This document shows, in pieces, positions 24,122 through 33,523 of a stretch of DNA of 54,601 nucleotides. Numbering within the stretch: position 1 is the first letter of the stretch; the number at the start of each line of letters is the position of its first letter. The stretch spans positions 1 to 54,601 of IMG/VR virus record IMGVR_UViG_3300036715_000254. One strand, given 5' to 3'. The position numbers were made by a program, and so were the translations under genes. The notes beneath the pieces are model-generated. The model ran no database searches. It was not told the origin of the DNA and was given only the letters and a program-made list of their open reading frames with translations. The stretch is from a virus.

Positions 24122-26176
24122 ATGATCTACGGCGGCTCAATTCTTGGTGGAACAGTTCTAGCAGGTGCTTCACCAGATGCCGCATCAGTTACAAACACGA
24201 ACGTAGCAATCACTGGCAACGAATTAGCCAGCGCAATCGGAACTTTAACCACAAGTTCAACACAATCTCAAATATTAGCAGGAACACAATCAGTAATCAG
24301 TACTGGTGTAGAAGTTCCATCTCAAGCACTTTCCCAACCAATCTATAGTGCTGTTAGTAATGGTGTAATTGGGGCTATTGTAGCAATTACCAGCTATAAT
24401 CAAGCGATAACCGGCACTATCGTAGCAGTTAGTCCTGGTAGTCTAGTTAACTTTTCCGCCGTTACTATTGGACTAACATCTGCTGCAATATCCACAGCTA
24501 TTAATAGTGTTGGTAAAGATTTGTTGTTAGCACTAGTTGGTAATAGTTCAACTGTATCTATTGGCAGCCCAGCTAGCAGTGGCAATGTGAGTATCATGCT
24601 AAGTGGTAATTCTAGTGCTCTGACAGTTAATTCAGTGAATAACAGTGTCGCAGTTAGCGTGGCGATATCCAATGTTGTGGTGACTGTGTCACCTGGTACT
24701 GCCATACCAGCCGGTACGGTATCAGTCGCATTGACTGGAAACAGTTCTGCATTAACAGTGAATTTGCTAATTAACAGTGCTATTGTTAACGTGCAAATTC
24801 CAAGTTATGTAATCACAACTGCACTTGGATCTGTAGCAACTGCTGGTTCAGCAACATTTGCAATAACAGGTAATACAGTAACCTCAGCAGTTAATGGTCT
24901 CGCGCTATCTAGTGTTAAAACATTTGCGATTAGCGGTAATAGCAGTGCAAGCACAATCAACTTAGTTACAAATACCACTCAATACAGTAAGGCTATTACT
25001 GGAAATAGTTCTGCGACTGCGATCAATTCGCTAGCTGTAACAAGTATTGTATCACAATTGCTAAGTGGAACAAGCATTTCCGGAACTATTGGATCGGTTG
25101 GAAACGCATCATCCGTATCAATTGCGCTAGCTGGAAACGCAGCATTTGGTGTGGCTGGAAGTGTTAGCTTTGGTACTAACGTTTCTATAGGTCTTGTTAG
25201 TATAAGTGCTAACGGAAATGTCGGAAATGCCACAAATAGTATGACAGTTTCGTTACCAATCGCTGGTGTGTTGAGTACACTAAGCACCGGTGTAACAGTT
25301 GGCAGCGGTAACTTTAGTCGTTCAATATCCGGAGTTATATCTAATAGTGCAGTTGGTATAATCGGATTTACATCTAATTTAACCCGCGCATTAAATTCAA
25401 CAAGCATATTTATTATTGCGGGTAACGTAGGAACTGCTGGTAACTCGACTATCACCATCACTGGTGTGTCGAATATATTTGACATTGGAACCCTTGATGT
25501 TCGTAGTGACAAGACTATCGCAATCAGTAGTGTTCAATCTAGTGCTGCCATCAACAGCGTAAGCAACTCAAGTAACATAGATATTGGTATTTCCGGTGGT
25601 TTCATTATATCAGTATTGTCTGACGAAATTTCTAGCACAAATTATACCCGCTCAATTAACAGCGTAAACCTTGTCATATCCGTTGGAAATATTGATTTTG
25701 TAACTGATAAGTTTACTTCCATTAGTGGAAATGCTACTGATACGTTTACAAATTCGTTAACTAAAAATACCACCCAGACGCAAGCCTTAATAGGCGTTGC
25801 TACTACTGTGGAACATGGGAACTTAACTGTACAAGATCCAAACGTGACAATCGGATTGACTGGACGTTTTGCTACAATGTGGCAAGGTTATTATGGTGGA
25901 ATAGGTGTCGTTGATGTTCCAAATTCACTATATCCAACATCGGAAGATAAACCAGCACATGTAACAACTCCAGATGCTAACAAGATTGTCGCAAGTGGAA
26001 CCGATAAGCCAACAAGTGCGACACCAAACACAACCACTAAATATAGTGTCAGCGGCTCTAATTCGCCAAGAACTACGGTTACATCTGCTCCAAACAACCG
26101 AGCAAATATTAGCAATAGTCGGGTAAAAATTACAGTAACAACTGATGACATTAAGAAACTCGAACTAATCGACTAA
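24122..26176 (+). CDS. Repetitive beta-rich virion protein, 684 aa
   Basis: Built of about twenty degenerate repeats of roughly 25-35 residues with the core pattern GNSSA-x-T-x-x-S/N-x-V (for example SGNSSALTVNSV, TGNSSALTVNLL, SGNSSASTINLV, TGNSSATAINSL). There is almost no charge until the last 100 residues, which turn polar. This looks like a fibrous tail or decoration protein. Such short-period Ser/Thr/Gly repeats occur in phage fibre proteins. Repeats are seen directly; the role is inferred. Confidence 0.75.
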   Translation: MIYGGSILGGTVLAGASPDAASVTNTNVAITGNELASAIGTLTTSSTQSQILAGTQSVISTGVEVPSQALSQPIYSAVSNGVIGAIVAITSYNQAITGTIVAVSPGSLVNFSAVTIGLTSAAISTAINSVGKDLLLALVGNSSTVSIGSPASSGNVSIMLSGNSSALTVNSVNNSVAVSVAISNVVVTVSPGTAIPAGTVSVALTGNSSALTVNLLINSAIVNVQIPSYVITTALGSVATAGSATFAITGNTVTSAVNGLALSSVKTFAISGNSSASTINLVTNTTQYSKAITGNSSATAINSLAVTSIVSQLLSGTSISGTIGSVGNASSVSIALAGNAAFGVAGSVSFGTNVSIGLVSISANGNVGNATNSMTVSLPIAGVLSTLSTGVTVGSGNFSRSISGVISNSAVGIIGFTSNLTRALNSTSIFIIAGNVGTAGNSTITITGVSNIFDIGTLDVRSDKTIAISSVQSSAAINSVSNSSNIDIGISGGFIISVLSDEISSTNYTRSINSVNLVISVGNIDFVTDKFTSISGNATDTFTNSLTKNTTQTQALIGVATTVEHGNLTVQDPNVTIGLTGRFATMWQGYYGGIGVVDVPNSLYPTSEDKPAHVTTPDANKIVASGTDKPTSATPNTTTKYSVSGSNSPRTTVTSAPNNRANISNSRVKITVTTDDIKKLELID

Positions 26177-26177
26177 C

Positions 26178-26513
26178 ATGCTAAAAGAACTGCTATCCGC
26201 TAATATTGACCTCTACATTGATCAGGGTGATACCTATTATAAGGTATTCACTATCCGTGACAATACGGGTACAGTAATCAATCTAACTGGATTGGAAGTT
26301 ACTGCATCACTAAAGCGTTATTTCAATGTTGGCACTGACTACCCATTAACCGCCGAGATTACTGATGCAGTCGGTGGAAAAGTTACTCTTAGTATGACAG
26401 AAGTTGATACGAGTGACTTGGTTTATGACCGTTATGTATATAACGTGAAGCTAAGTGACGGAACTGATACAACAAAAATTATGAGTGGTCAAGCACTTGT
26501 AACACCGGTATAA
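26178..26513 (+). CDS. BppU-like or Ig-like virion protein, 111 aa
   Basis: Sequence pattern IDLYIDQGDTYYKVFTIRD, then LTGLEVTASLKR and GGKVTLSMTEVDTSDL is that of small N-terminal-domain baseplate or fibre accessory proteins (BppU-N-like). A single beta-sandwich. Probably an adaptor for neighbouring fibre genes. Confidence 0.7.
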   Translation: MLKELLSANIDLYIDQGDTYYKVFTIRDNTGTVINLTGLEVTASLKRYFNVGTDYPLTAEITDAVGGKVTLSMTEVDTSDLVYDRYVYNVKLSDGTDTTKIMSGQALVTPV

Positions 26514-26516
26514 AAT

Positions 26517-27503
26517 ATGAGTGACGGCGTACCATTACCAAATACAACCCTTGTTGCAGCATCAGATGAAGTTGCTGGGCAACAATATCAACGTGTTAAG
26601 CTGACCCTGGGTGCGGATGGAGTTAACGACGGTGATGTAAGTTCAGCGAATCCAATTCCTATTGCTGGTTCAGTTACCATAACCAATCCAACTGCTCAAG
26701 GACTGACTGATACTCAACTGCGAGCAACTCCTGTTCCAGTTAGCACTGGTTTATCTCAAGCAATTACTGACGCGCAAATGCGCGCAACACCTATTCCAGT
26801 ATCTGGAACATTCTGGCAAGCTACTCAGCCAGTTAGTGGTACCTTCTGGCAAGCAATTCAACCGGTGTCAGGAACTGTTACAGTTTCAAATATGGTTGCT
26901 CAAGGACTCACAGACACTCAATTACGAGCGAGTGCCGTCACAGTTAGCGGAACTGTTACAGTTGCTAACCCCACAGCACAAGGACTAACTGATACTCAGC
27001 TTCGTGCTACAGAAGTACCGGTAAGTTTGGCATCTGCACCTGTTACTCCGGTTACTGGTACTTTCTGGCAAGCGACACAGTCGGTATCTGCTGTCGCGTT
27101 GCCGCTACCAACTGGCGCGGCAACCGAGACAACTCTCGCAGCAATGAATATAAAGTTGCCTGCTTTGAGTGGCGGGCGCATTCCGGTTGAGTTACCCGCG
27201 GGTGGTTCGGGATTGACTGACACTGAGTTACGTGCAATACCAGTCAAGGTGGAAGATATAGGTGTTAGTCTACTTCGTAGAATTTTCCAGCTTCTAAAGC
27301 CATTAAGTATTATTACTGGCGGGGGTTCAAACCGTTTAAGTATGGACGTAAATAATATCGTGGGCGGCACTGTAACGACTGTATCTACAGTTTCATCATC
27401 AACCACAACTAATCAAGTTAACAATGGTGGCGTTAACGCTTTTGATATGATGAAAGCCATATCAAGAACAGCATACAACCAAGGCATTCGCTCAAGACTA
27501 TAG
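26517..27503 (+). CDS. Virion protein with GLTDTQLRAT repeats, 328 aa
   Basis: Residues 60-250 contain imperfect copies of QGLTDTQLRATPVPVSGT, interleaved with FWQATQPVSG. This arrangement is frequent in phage structural proteins and can form a beta-prism or fibrous shaft. The C-terminus (residues 250-328) is Ser/Thr/Asn-rich. Late structural gene; exact location in the virion is not known. Confidence 0.7.
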   Translation: MSDGVPLPNTTLVAASDEVAGQQYQRVKLTLGADGVNDGDVSSANPIPIAGSVTITNPTAQGLTDTQLRATPVPVSTGLSQAITDAQMRATPIPVSGTFWQATQPVSGTFWQAIQPVSGTVTVSNMVAQGLTDTQLRASAVTVSGTVTVANPTAQGLTDTQLRATEVPVSLASAPVTPVTGTFWQATQSVSAVALPLPTGAATETTLAAMNIKLPALSGGRIPVELPAGGSGLTDTELRAIPVKVEDIGVSLLRRIFQLLKPLSIITGGGSNRLSMDVNNIVGGTVTTVSTVSSSTTTNQVNNGGVNAFDMMKAISRTAYNQGIRSRL

Positions 27504-27511
27504 GAAATTAA

Positions 27512-30355
27512 ATGGCAAATACAAATGCAGCAATGGTAGATCTACCATTTTTCGAACTATGCAATCAAGCACCTGTAGCATCTTCTGCGTTAGCATGTAT
27601 GACTACAGTAGAGACTGGTGATGATCGTTTTATCTATTACATTTCAACATCAGCTTTTTACCGTTATGACACGGTAGCCGATACATGGCAGCAATTAGCT
27701 AACCCGTATGTTGCTCCATCAGCAGTCATTAATATGCGCTACTCAGCACGCCGTGGTTATCATGGACGTGTGTTAAGTGCTACATCAACAACTGTACAGA
27801 TTGCTGGTCTACGTGGTCCAACTTTAGATGGAACTTCTCTCGAAGTTCTCAACGGAACTGGATCCGGACAAAAACGTACACTAACCTACACCGGTGAAAC
27901 CATCCACGAAGCTGGTGTTATTACAGGTACTGCAACTAATAACATTTCCGACTCGTTGAAGAAATGGCAAGTTAACCAATGGGCTGGGTACTTGGTTGGT
28001 ATCACATTTGGTACTGATGCAACACAATACAAGAAAGTCTTGTATAACGATGCAACAACTTTGTATATTTCTGATGCAAACTTGATGCCACATGATCCAT
28101 GGAATAATCAACCGTTTGTTGCAGTTGCACCTTATGCGCTCCCAGTAACGACTGCTGGTTCACAAGCTCACTATCAGATTATGTCCCAGACATTCTCAGT
28201 ACCAGCTTGGACAACTATTCCAGATTACACTAGCTTCTACACTACTAACACTGGTGGTATCTATGTTGTAACATCCGCCGCTGCGGCGCCGTTCTTGAAC
28301 TTGATGTATTATGATGTACTGCATGATGCGTGGCAGGTAAAGACAGTTCCACAATCACTTATCCTTGCAGCAATAGGCACTGACATTTCCATAGAACGCA
28401 CTAGTAAAGTTGGAACTGCTTTGTTAACTAAAATAGGAACCACATCAGCAACTGCTCGTACACTAACTGACTCTGGCTTGAGCATGGCAGTTGGTGCATA
28501 TGCGAATTACCGTTTACTAATTACTAGTGGAACTGGTATTGGACAGAGTCGGCGTGTTGTTCATAATACCGCAACTACATTTACAATTCCAAAAAATTGG
28601 GATGTCACTCCTGATGCAACAACTGTTTATGAACTATGGCCCGACTTTGATCGTATCTACGTCGGTGGTGCCGCTGGCGCAGCGATGTACGCATATTCAC
28701 TAGAAAATGACTATTGGATGCAAGGTCAAAATTTTGATGACGGTATCACAAACACAATGTCAGTCACAATGAACGGTTGGGTTCCAGTTGGTGTAACTTC
28801 TGGAACTCGTATCGCCACAGGTATTCAAGCTATTAACTCCGCTCCAACTGCGGGTGGAACTGGTTATACAATTGGTGACGTACTTACATGTGCAATCGGT
28901 GGCGGTGGTGCTCAAGTTCGTGTAACTGCAATTACATCCGGTGGTGTTGTGACTGCACTCGAATTGATTAACTCCGGTACAACCACGGGTTATACTGTTT
29001 CTACAGGTAATGCTACTACTGGCGGTACTGGTACTGCATGCACATTAAACATTACCGTTGTTGGACCAACAGTCAACGTAGTGACAGCAACCGCCGCATG
29101 GTTTAAGAAAGGTGATGTTGTAACCGGAGCTGGATTTAACGATGCGCTGTACAATACAGCATTAACTATCCTTGGTGTATCCGCAGTAACTACATCTACC
29201 TGCACATTCAGTATTGCTACTACAGCAGCGGCCAACATGGCAACAGCTAATGCATTTTCAACTACTACAATTGTTGACTGTAATAAAAACTGGGTTGTCA
29301 ACGAACATGCTGGACGTCTTGTTCACATCATGGTTGCTGGTACTGCACCAACATCACAGATTCGTTGGATTGTTTCTAACACATCTAACACACTGACATT
29401 TGCTGCTATCACTACTGCCGTTAACGGTACATCGAAATATTGTATCTATGATGCAAAAGTATTTGGTATTGACGACCAGCGTAAGGAAACAGTAATGAGC
29501 GCGTACGGTGTTGCTACCGGAGGTTCAACAACCACACTGATTGACTCTACTAAAAATTGGGTTCCAAACTCATGGGTTGGATATACGTTCAAAGTAGAAG
29601 CTGGAACTGGTTATGGATCAGGTCGTATTGCGATCACTGCAAACACAGCTACAACACTAACATACTCAGTGCAGTCATTTACTCCGGATGCAACAACCAA
29701 ATATGAAATTGCTGATGCGTGGGGTATTGCAACTGCTGGTGCACTAAGCTCATTGACTGATACGACAAAGGTTTGGCCTGTTAATATCTGGGCTGGTAAG
29801 CGTATTCGTATTACCGCTGGTACACTATCCGGTACTGAAACCATTACAACTGCAAACACTGCTAACGTGTTAACTCTTACTGGTACACCAGATACAACAT
29901 CAGTATATGCTATTATTAGCATTCCAGCGCGTGGTGCTGGCACGGCCTTAGTATGGACCTTTGGTGCTACACAGTCTTCTAATAAGCGGTCGATTTATTC
30001 CCCACGGGGCGGTGGCTCTAATACATTCGACGTATACGATATTGCAACGGGACGTTGGAGATTCGGTACATTTATCGGTACACAAGCCGAACTATATAAC
30101 GTAGGCTCTAGTTTTTCGTATGACGGCATCGATGGTATTCTTTTATCTCGTTCTGTAGCGTCTAACCCAATTCGTATCTTCAAGTACAATATCAATACCA
30201 ATAAGACAGTTGGTTTGGCTACTACTACATTCACTCAAAATACAGTGCACGTTGGTAACTTCTTGGAGATTGTAAATTCTCCAACAACTCTGTATCCATA
30301 TCTGTATACACTACAGAACACTGGAACATTGTTGGCTAGAGCGGTATTGTTCTAA
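27512..30355 (+). CDS. Large virion/fibre protein, 947 aa
   Basis: Low charge and strongly beta-rich. A recurring unit (TDSTKNWVPNSWVGYTFKVE, and similar at several positions: W-x-N-x-WAG-x-x-I and T-G-S-R-x-x) repeats every 70-100 residues. Near residues 455-520 is a Gly-rich insertion (GGTGYTIGDVLTCAIGGGG, then GGVVTALELINSG) similar to the unit in the 38673 protein. A stretch AGAAMYAYSLENDYWMQG is beta-propeller-like. Likely a large fibre or head-decoration protein. Confidence 0.7.
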   Translation: MANTNAAMVDLPFFELCNQAPVASSALACMTTVETGDDRFIYYISTSAFYRYDTVADTWQQLANPYVAPSAVINMRYSARRGYHGRVLSATSTTVQIAGLRGPTLDGTSLEVLNGTGSGQKRTLTYTGETIHEAGVITGTATNNISDSLKKWQVNQWAGYLVGITFGTDATQYKKVLYNDATTLYISDANLMPHDPWNNQPFVAVAPYALPVTTAGSQAHYQIMSQTFSVPAWTTIPDYTSFYTTNTGGIYVVTSAAAAPFLNLMYYDVLHDAWQVKTVPQSLILAAIGTDISIERTSKVGTALLTKIGTTSATARTLTDSGLSMAVGAYANYRLLITSGTGIGQSRRVVHNTATTFTIPKNWDVTPDATTVYELWPDFDRIYVGGAAGAAMYAYSLENDYWMQGQNFDDGITNTMSVTMNGWVPVGVTSGTRIATGIQAINSAPTAGGTGYTIGDVLTCAIGGGGAQVRVTAITSGGVVTALELINSGTTTGYTVSTGNATTGGTGTACTLNITVVGPTVNVVTATAAWFKKGDVVTGAGFNDALYNTALTILGVSAVTTSTCTFSIATTAAANMATANAFSTTTIVDCNKNWVVNEHAGRLVHIMVAGTAPTSQIRWIVSNTSNTLTFAAITTAVNGTSKYCIYDAKVFGIDDQRKETVMSAYGVATGGSTTTLIDSTKNWVPNSWVGYTFKVEAGTGYGSGRIAITANTATTLTYSVQSFTPDATTKYEIADAWGIATAGALSSLTDTTKVWPVNIWAGKRIRITAGTLSGTETITTANTANVLTLTGTPDTTSVYAIISIPARGAGTALVWTFGATQSSNKRSIYSPRGGGSNTFDVYDIATGRWRFGTFIGTQAELYNVGSSFSYDGIDGILLSRSVASNPIRIFKYNINTNKTVGLATTTFTQNTVHVGNFLEIVNSPTTLYPYLYTLQNTGTLLARAVLF

Positions 30356-30618
30356 TGTTTCTTAGTACACTTTATTACTATTTCTTTGGAAAGACTACTG
30401 CGGTACTCAAATTAGTATCGTCGAAGTTAAGTTTTCCGAGTGTAATTCGAACTAACAAGTTTGGTGATATTGTTCACTCAAACAAAGCGCCTGCAATTAC
30501 ATATACAAAAAAGTTTGGTGATATTGTTCACTCAAACAAATTTGGAGCAGTCACTTACGCATCTAAGTATGGGACAGTTAGCTATAAAAACACCTTTAGT
30601 ACGGTAACACAAAAATGA
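30355..30618 (+). CDS. Small repetitive virion protein, 87 aa
   Basis: Starts within the upstream stop. Residues 1-25 are hydrophobic and aromatic. Residues 34-80 contain KFGDIVHSNK twice, with further related KFG/KYG units. The DNA shows the same: a 30-nt exact repeat. Role unknown, in the structural block. Confidence 0.6.
   Translation: MFLSTLYYYFFGKTTAVLKLVSSKLSFPSVIRTNKFGDIVHSNKAPAITYTKKFGDIVHSNKFGAVTYASKYGTVSYKNTFSTVTQK
30457..30540 (+). repeat. Exact 30-nt direct repeat
   Basis: The same 30 nt occurs at 30457-30486 and 30511-30540, 54 nt apart start-to-start, within the 87-aa gene. It encodes KFGDIVHSNK plus flank and points to a recent internal duplication. Confidence 0.9.
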
Positions 30619-30908
30619 GCACTAAAATCGAAACCCGCCTGATTGGCACAACAGTAACAAGCACCGCGACATTCAAGAATGATGCAAATGCCATCTTTGC
30701 TCCTGCTATAGTTAACCTAAAATACAAGAAACCCGATACTCCAGGTACAATTGTTAGCAACGCAATATCTCCAGATGTCAGTAATAAATACATTGCCCAA
30801 GTATTGTTAGATACAGCAGGCACATGGTACTTCCGTTGGGAAGCAGTTGATACAAATGCAGTCGCTGAAGAATTTTCAATTTTAGTGACTGATACTAAGG
30901 TTAAATAA
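30615..30908 (+). CDS. Ig-like small virion protein, 97 aa
   Basis: Overlaps the previous stop. The sequence TRLIGTTVTSTATFKNDANA, then AGTWYFRWEAVDTNAVAEEF is of the Ig-like or fibronectin-like beta-sandwich type common in phage accessory structural proteins. A single domain; function inferred. Confidence 0.65.
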   Translation: MSTKIETRLIGTTVTSTATFKNDANAIFAPAIVNLKYKKPDTPGTIVSNAISPDVSNKYIAQVLLDTAGTWYFRWEAVDTNAVAEEFSILVTDTKVK

Positions 30909-33496
30909 TGACAGCTTTTGTTGCTAATAACGGCACACTTAATTATTTTGATGCGTATTCTGGTGGATCAGTAATTGCGACTCTTGATACATACACGATT
31001 AGTAACAGTTCAACTTTAGTTGTTCGAACAGATAGTAACGCATGTGCTAATCACTCAGTTGCTTTTGGTTCACTTGATACAGTATCTTTTACGGGTACTG
31101 GGGGTGAGTTACGTTTTGACTCAACCTATGTGCGTGTTGTTGCTTATACTGGTGGATCCGGTAACAGCCCAGCTTTTGGTGCTGCTATTTCTCAAGGTGG
31201 TGTGAGTGGTGTATTTCTTGGCGCTTGGACTAACTGGGCATCGGAATGTATTGTTCCTGGCGCTGCTATTGGCGCTACCGGATATATCAAAATTGGTGGT
31301 GTAACTGGTGGTGCGTTTGCAGCAGGTACGCTGACTGGTATTATAGCAACTTGCTCCGGACCTGATGTTCAAGGATGGATTGAAGTTCGCGGCGATACTA
31401 TTGCGACAATTACTGTTCCACGTATTGGTAAAGTAACTTCCGTTGAAGCATGGTATGAATTGGGTACTACAAACGGAGCTCGTGGACAAATTCTAGATTG
31501 TCCAACTTGTGCAACCAACGCGGGTGTATTTCCCGGTGTTTGGATTGAAACTTCCGCTGGATCTGGAGTTTATGAGCAATATGCGGGTGTTGGTTCACAG
31601 GTTGCTTTATCAACAACTGCTACTGACGTTCGTGCAAAGTGGATTTGGTCCACTGTTACTGGTATTCGCATTGGTAATGACGGTACCAATGCGGTTGGTT
31701 TCTTACCTCCTGCAGGCTGCAGGGTACGCATTCCAGCAACTATCTTGACCAACAGTACCCGCACATCATCGGGCACGGGCCCGCGGGTATTACCTAACGC
31801 GACTATTGCTACTCGTCAAGAATTGGTGACGACTGGTGCTGGTTACTTTGATTTGCGTGGTTGCGTCATTCAATGGTACATGAACTTCAGCCAGGCGTTT
31901 TACGCCAAATACAAAAGCTGTGCGATCAATGACTCAATGATCTTGTCAGAAATCGCATCGCCTATAGACGTTGACGATTGCATCGTGTCTCCGACACAGG
32001 CTCAATTGAACCTTGCCGCCAACTTTTCATCCTGCTTTGCCGGTGGAACTATCAGCAATACTCGCTTTGTGCGCTTCTCGCTGGCGGCGGCTTCAGCCTA
32101 CGCGGCGCAGATCAACTACCTGACAGGGCAAACGTTCAGCAATGTGAGTTTTGAAAGTCTGACGCTTCGGGCCAATGCTTCCACAGGCACCATCACTTCT
32201 ACTCAGGCGGTGAACTGCACTTTCACCAATTGTACCCTATTGGGTGCGCGCGGATTGTTTGTAAGCGCACAGCGTTGCACCTTCAACAACACGACCTACT
32301 ACGACCACAGCATCACTACAACCACTACCAGCACCAACCCTATGTCTGGGCTGGACTTCACGACTGGATGTTCTGGTAACACGGTCAACGGCTGGTCGAT
32401 GCCGATGCCAAACTTCGGACCCTACAACGGTCTAGTTTCAGTGAATGCTTGCTACAGCACGCTGGTTAAGAACATTGGCACAGACTCGGTGAGCACGCTG
32501 GCTATGAATGCCGCAGTAACGGGCGCTGGCGTCAATGGTGTGGGTAACAATGATGGAATCACTATCAAGCGCATGTACTTAACCAACACGCGCACAGGTC
32601 CGTATTCCTTTGTCAACTCGGACACAAACGTTCTGATTGAGAACTGCCGAGGTGACTACGCTGATACATCAGTCATGGTGGCGCTGAATGCCACTTACAA
32701 GAACTGCGGTCTGACTGCTTCTGCAACCGGGCAAGTCTCGGTCTATGGAACCCATTGGGGTACACGTTTCACCAGCACAACTGCTGGATTCTTGGACTTG
32801 CTTTGCAACGAGCCTACTGCTAGTAGCGCAGCCCAATGCTCCGTTACTGGAGGAGCACCACAGTTTGACTCAAACGGATCTGTACTACTGACAAAAGCTG
32901 GTGACCAAGTGACTTGGGAAATGTCATTCTACGCTATCGGATACACTGCATTTACTAATGCTCTGACAACAGCAACTGGAACTAACGTTACATGGACATC
33001 TGGCTCAACTTGGGGTAACCATACAATTGAATTTGCAATTAATACTGGTTCTGGATACGGTGCTTGGACTGCACTGAACGCCGTTAACTTGAGTGCTGAT
33101 ACTTTTAATAGTACCACTGGTTTCAAGCTGAAGATTCGTGCCACTACACTAACACCAGCTTCTAGCAATATACTAACTCGTCTATCAATTCCGCTAACAA
33201 CCACAAGTTCTGATCAACAGACAAAATTATACCCACTATCCGTAAACACTATTACATTTACTGGTTTACCTACTGGATGTGATGTGGTTGTATTGACTGC
33301 TGGAACATCAACTATTCTTGATCAAGTTGATGCATTAGCAGCAACAAGTTATTCTTACACCTATTCGGGTGCTCAAAATATTGACATTGGATTTATTCAA
33401 TCAGGATATGTTCCTTACTACATTCGAAATATTCCGCTTGGAACTGCTGACTCGAGCATTCCAGTCGCTTTGACTGTGGACCGTAATTATATATAA
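30908..33496 (+). CDS. Mosaic fibre protein with beta-helix-like centre, 862 aa
   Basis: Starts in TAATG after the previous gene. Residues 1-270 and 640-862 have the Thr/Gly/Ala-rich beta composition of neighbouring genes. The central stretch, about residues 271-637 (31720-32820), is different in base composition (GC-richer, with G/C-ending codons) and in type: short strands with many Asn, Cys and Thr (NCTFTNCTLLGARGLFVSAQ, NVLIENCRGDY) that look like a right-handed beta-helix, as in receptor-binding or polysaccharide-degrading fibre domains. A new receptor-binding module is the likely meaning. Confidence 0.7.
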   Translation: MTAFVANNGTLNYFDAYSGGSVIATLDTYTISNSSTLVVRTDSNACANHSVAFGSLDTVSFTGTGGELRFDSTYVRVVAYTGGSGNSPAFGAAISQGGVSGVFLGAWTNWASECIVPGAAIGATGYIKIGGVTGGAFAAGTLTGIIATCSGPDVQGWIEVRGDTIATITVPRIGKVTSVEAWYELGTTNGARGQILDCPTCATNAGVFPGVWIETSAGSGVYEQYAGVGSQVALSTTATDVRAKWIWSTVTGIRIGNDGTNAVGFLPPAGCRVRIPATILTNSTRTSSGTGPRVLPNATIATRQELVTTGAGYFDLRGCVIQWYMNFSQAFYAKYKSCAINDSMILSEIASPIDVDDCIVSPTQAQLNLAANFSSCFAGGTISNTRFVRFSLAAASAYAAQINYLTGQTFSNVSFESLTLRANASTGTITSTQAVNCTFTNCTLLGARGLFVSAQRCTFNNTTYYDHSITTTTTSTNPMSGLDFTTGCSGNTVNGWSMPMPNFGPYNGLVSVNACYSTLVKNIGTDSVSTLAMNAAVTGAGVNGVGNNDGITIKRMYLTNTRTGPYSFVNSDTNVLIENCRGDYADTSVMVALNATYKNCGLTASATGQVSVYGTHWGTRFTSTTAGFLDLLCNEPTASSAAQCSVTGGAPQFDSNGSVLLTKAGDQVTWEMSFYAIGYTAFTNALTTATGTNVTWTSGSTWGNHTIEFAINTGSGYGAWTALNAVNLSADTFNSTTGFKLKIRATTLTPASSNILTRLSIPLTTTSSDQQTKLYPLSVNTITFTGLPTGCDVVVLTAGTSTILDQVDALAATSYSYTYSGAQNIDIGFIQSGYVPYYIRNIPLGTADSSIPVALTVDRNYI

Positions 33497-33499
33497 ATA
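33492..33499 (+). promoter_or_regulatory. T4-type late promoter
   Basis: A perfect TATAAATA, 24 bases before ATG 33524, with an AAGGATCT ribosome site between. Confidence 0.7.
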
Positions 33500-33523
33500 A
33501 ACAGATAATCACAAGGATCTAAT

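Noticed and set aside
24400-25512. Minus-strand open frames within the repetitive virion gene
   Set aside because: No ribosome sites, low-complexity composition, and fully within a better forward gene; all other genes are on the + strand.
26036-26043. ACTAAATA octamer as late promoter
   Set aside because: It lies within the 684-aa gene, about 140 bases before the next start; a chance match is likely in AT-rich code. The same holds for the matches near 40629 and 42285.
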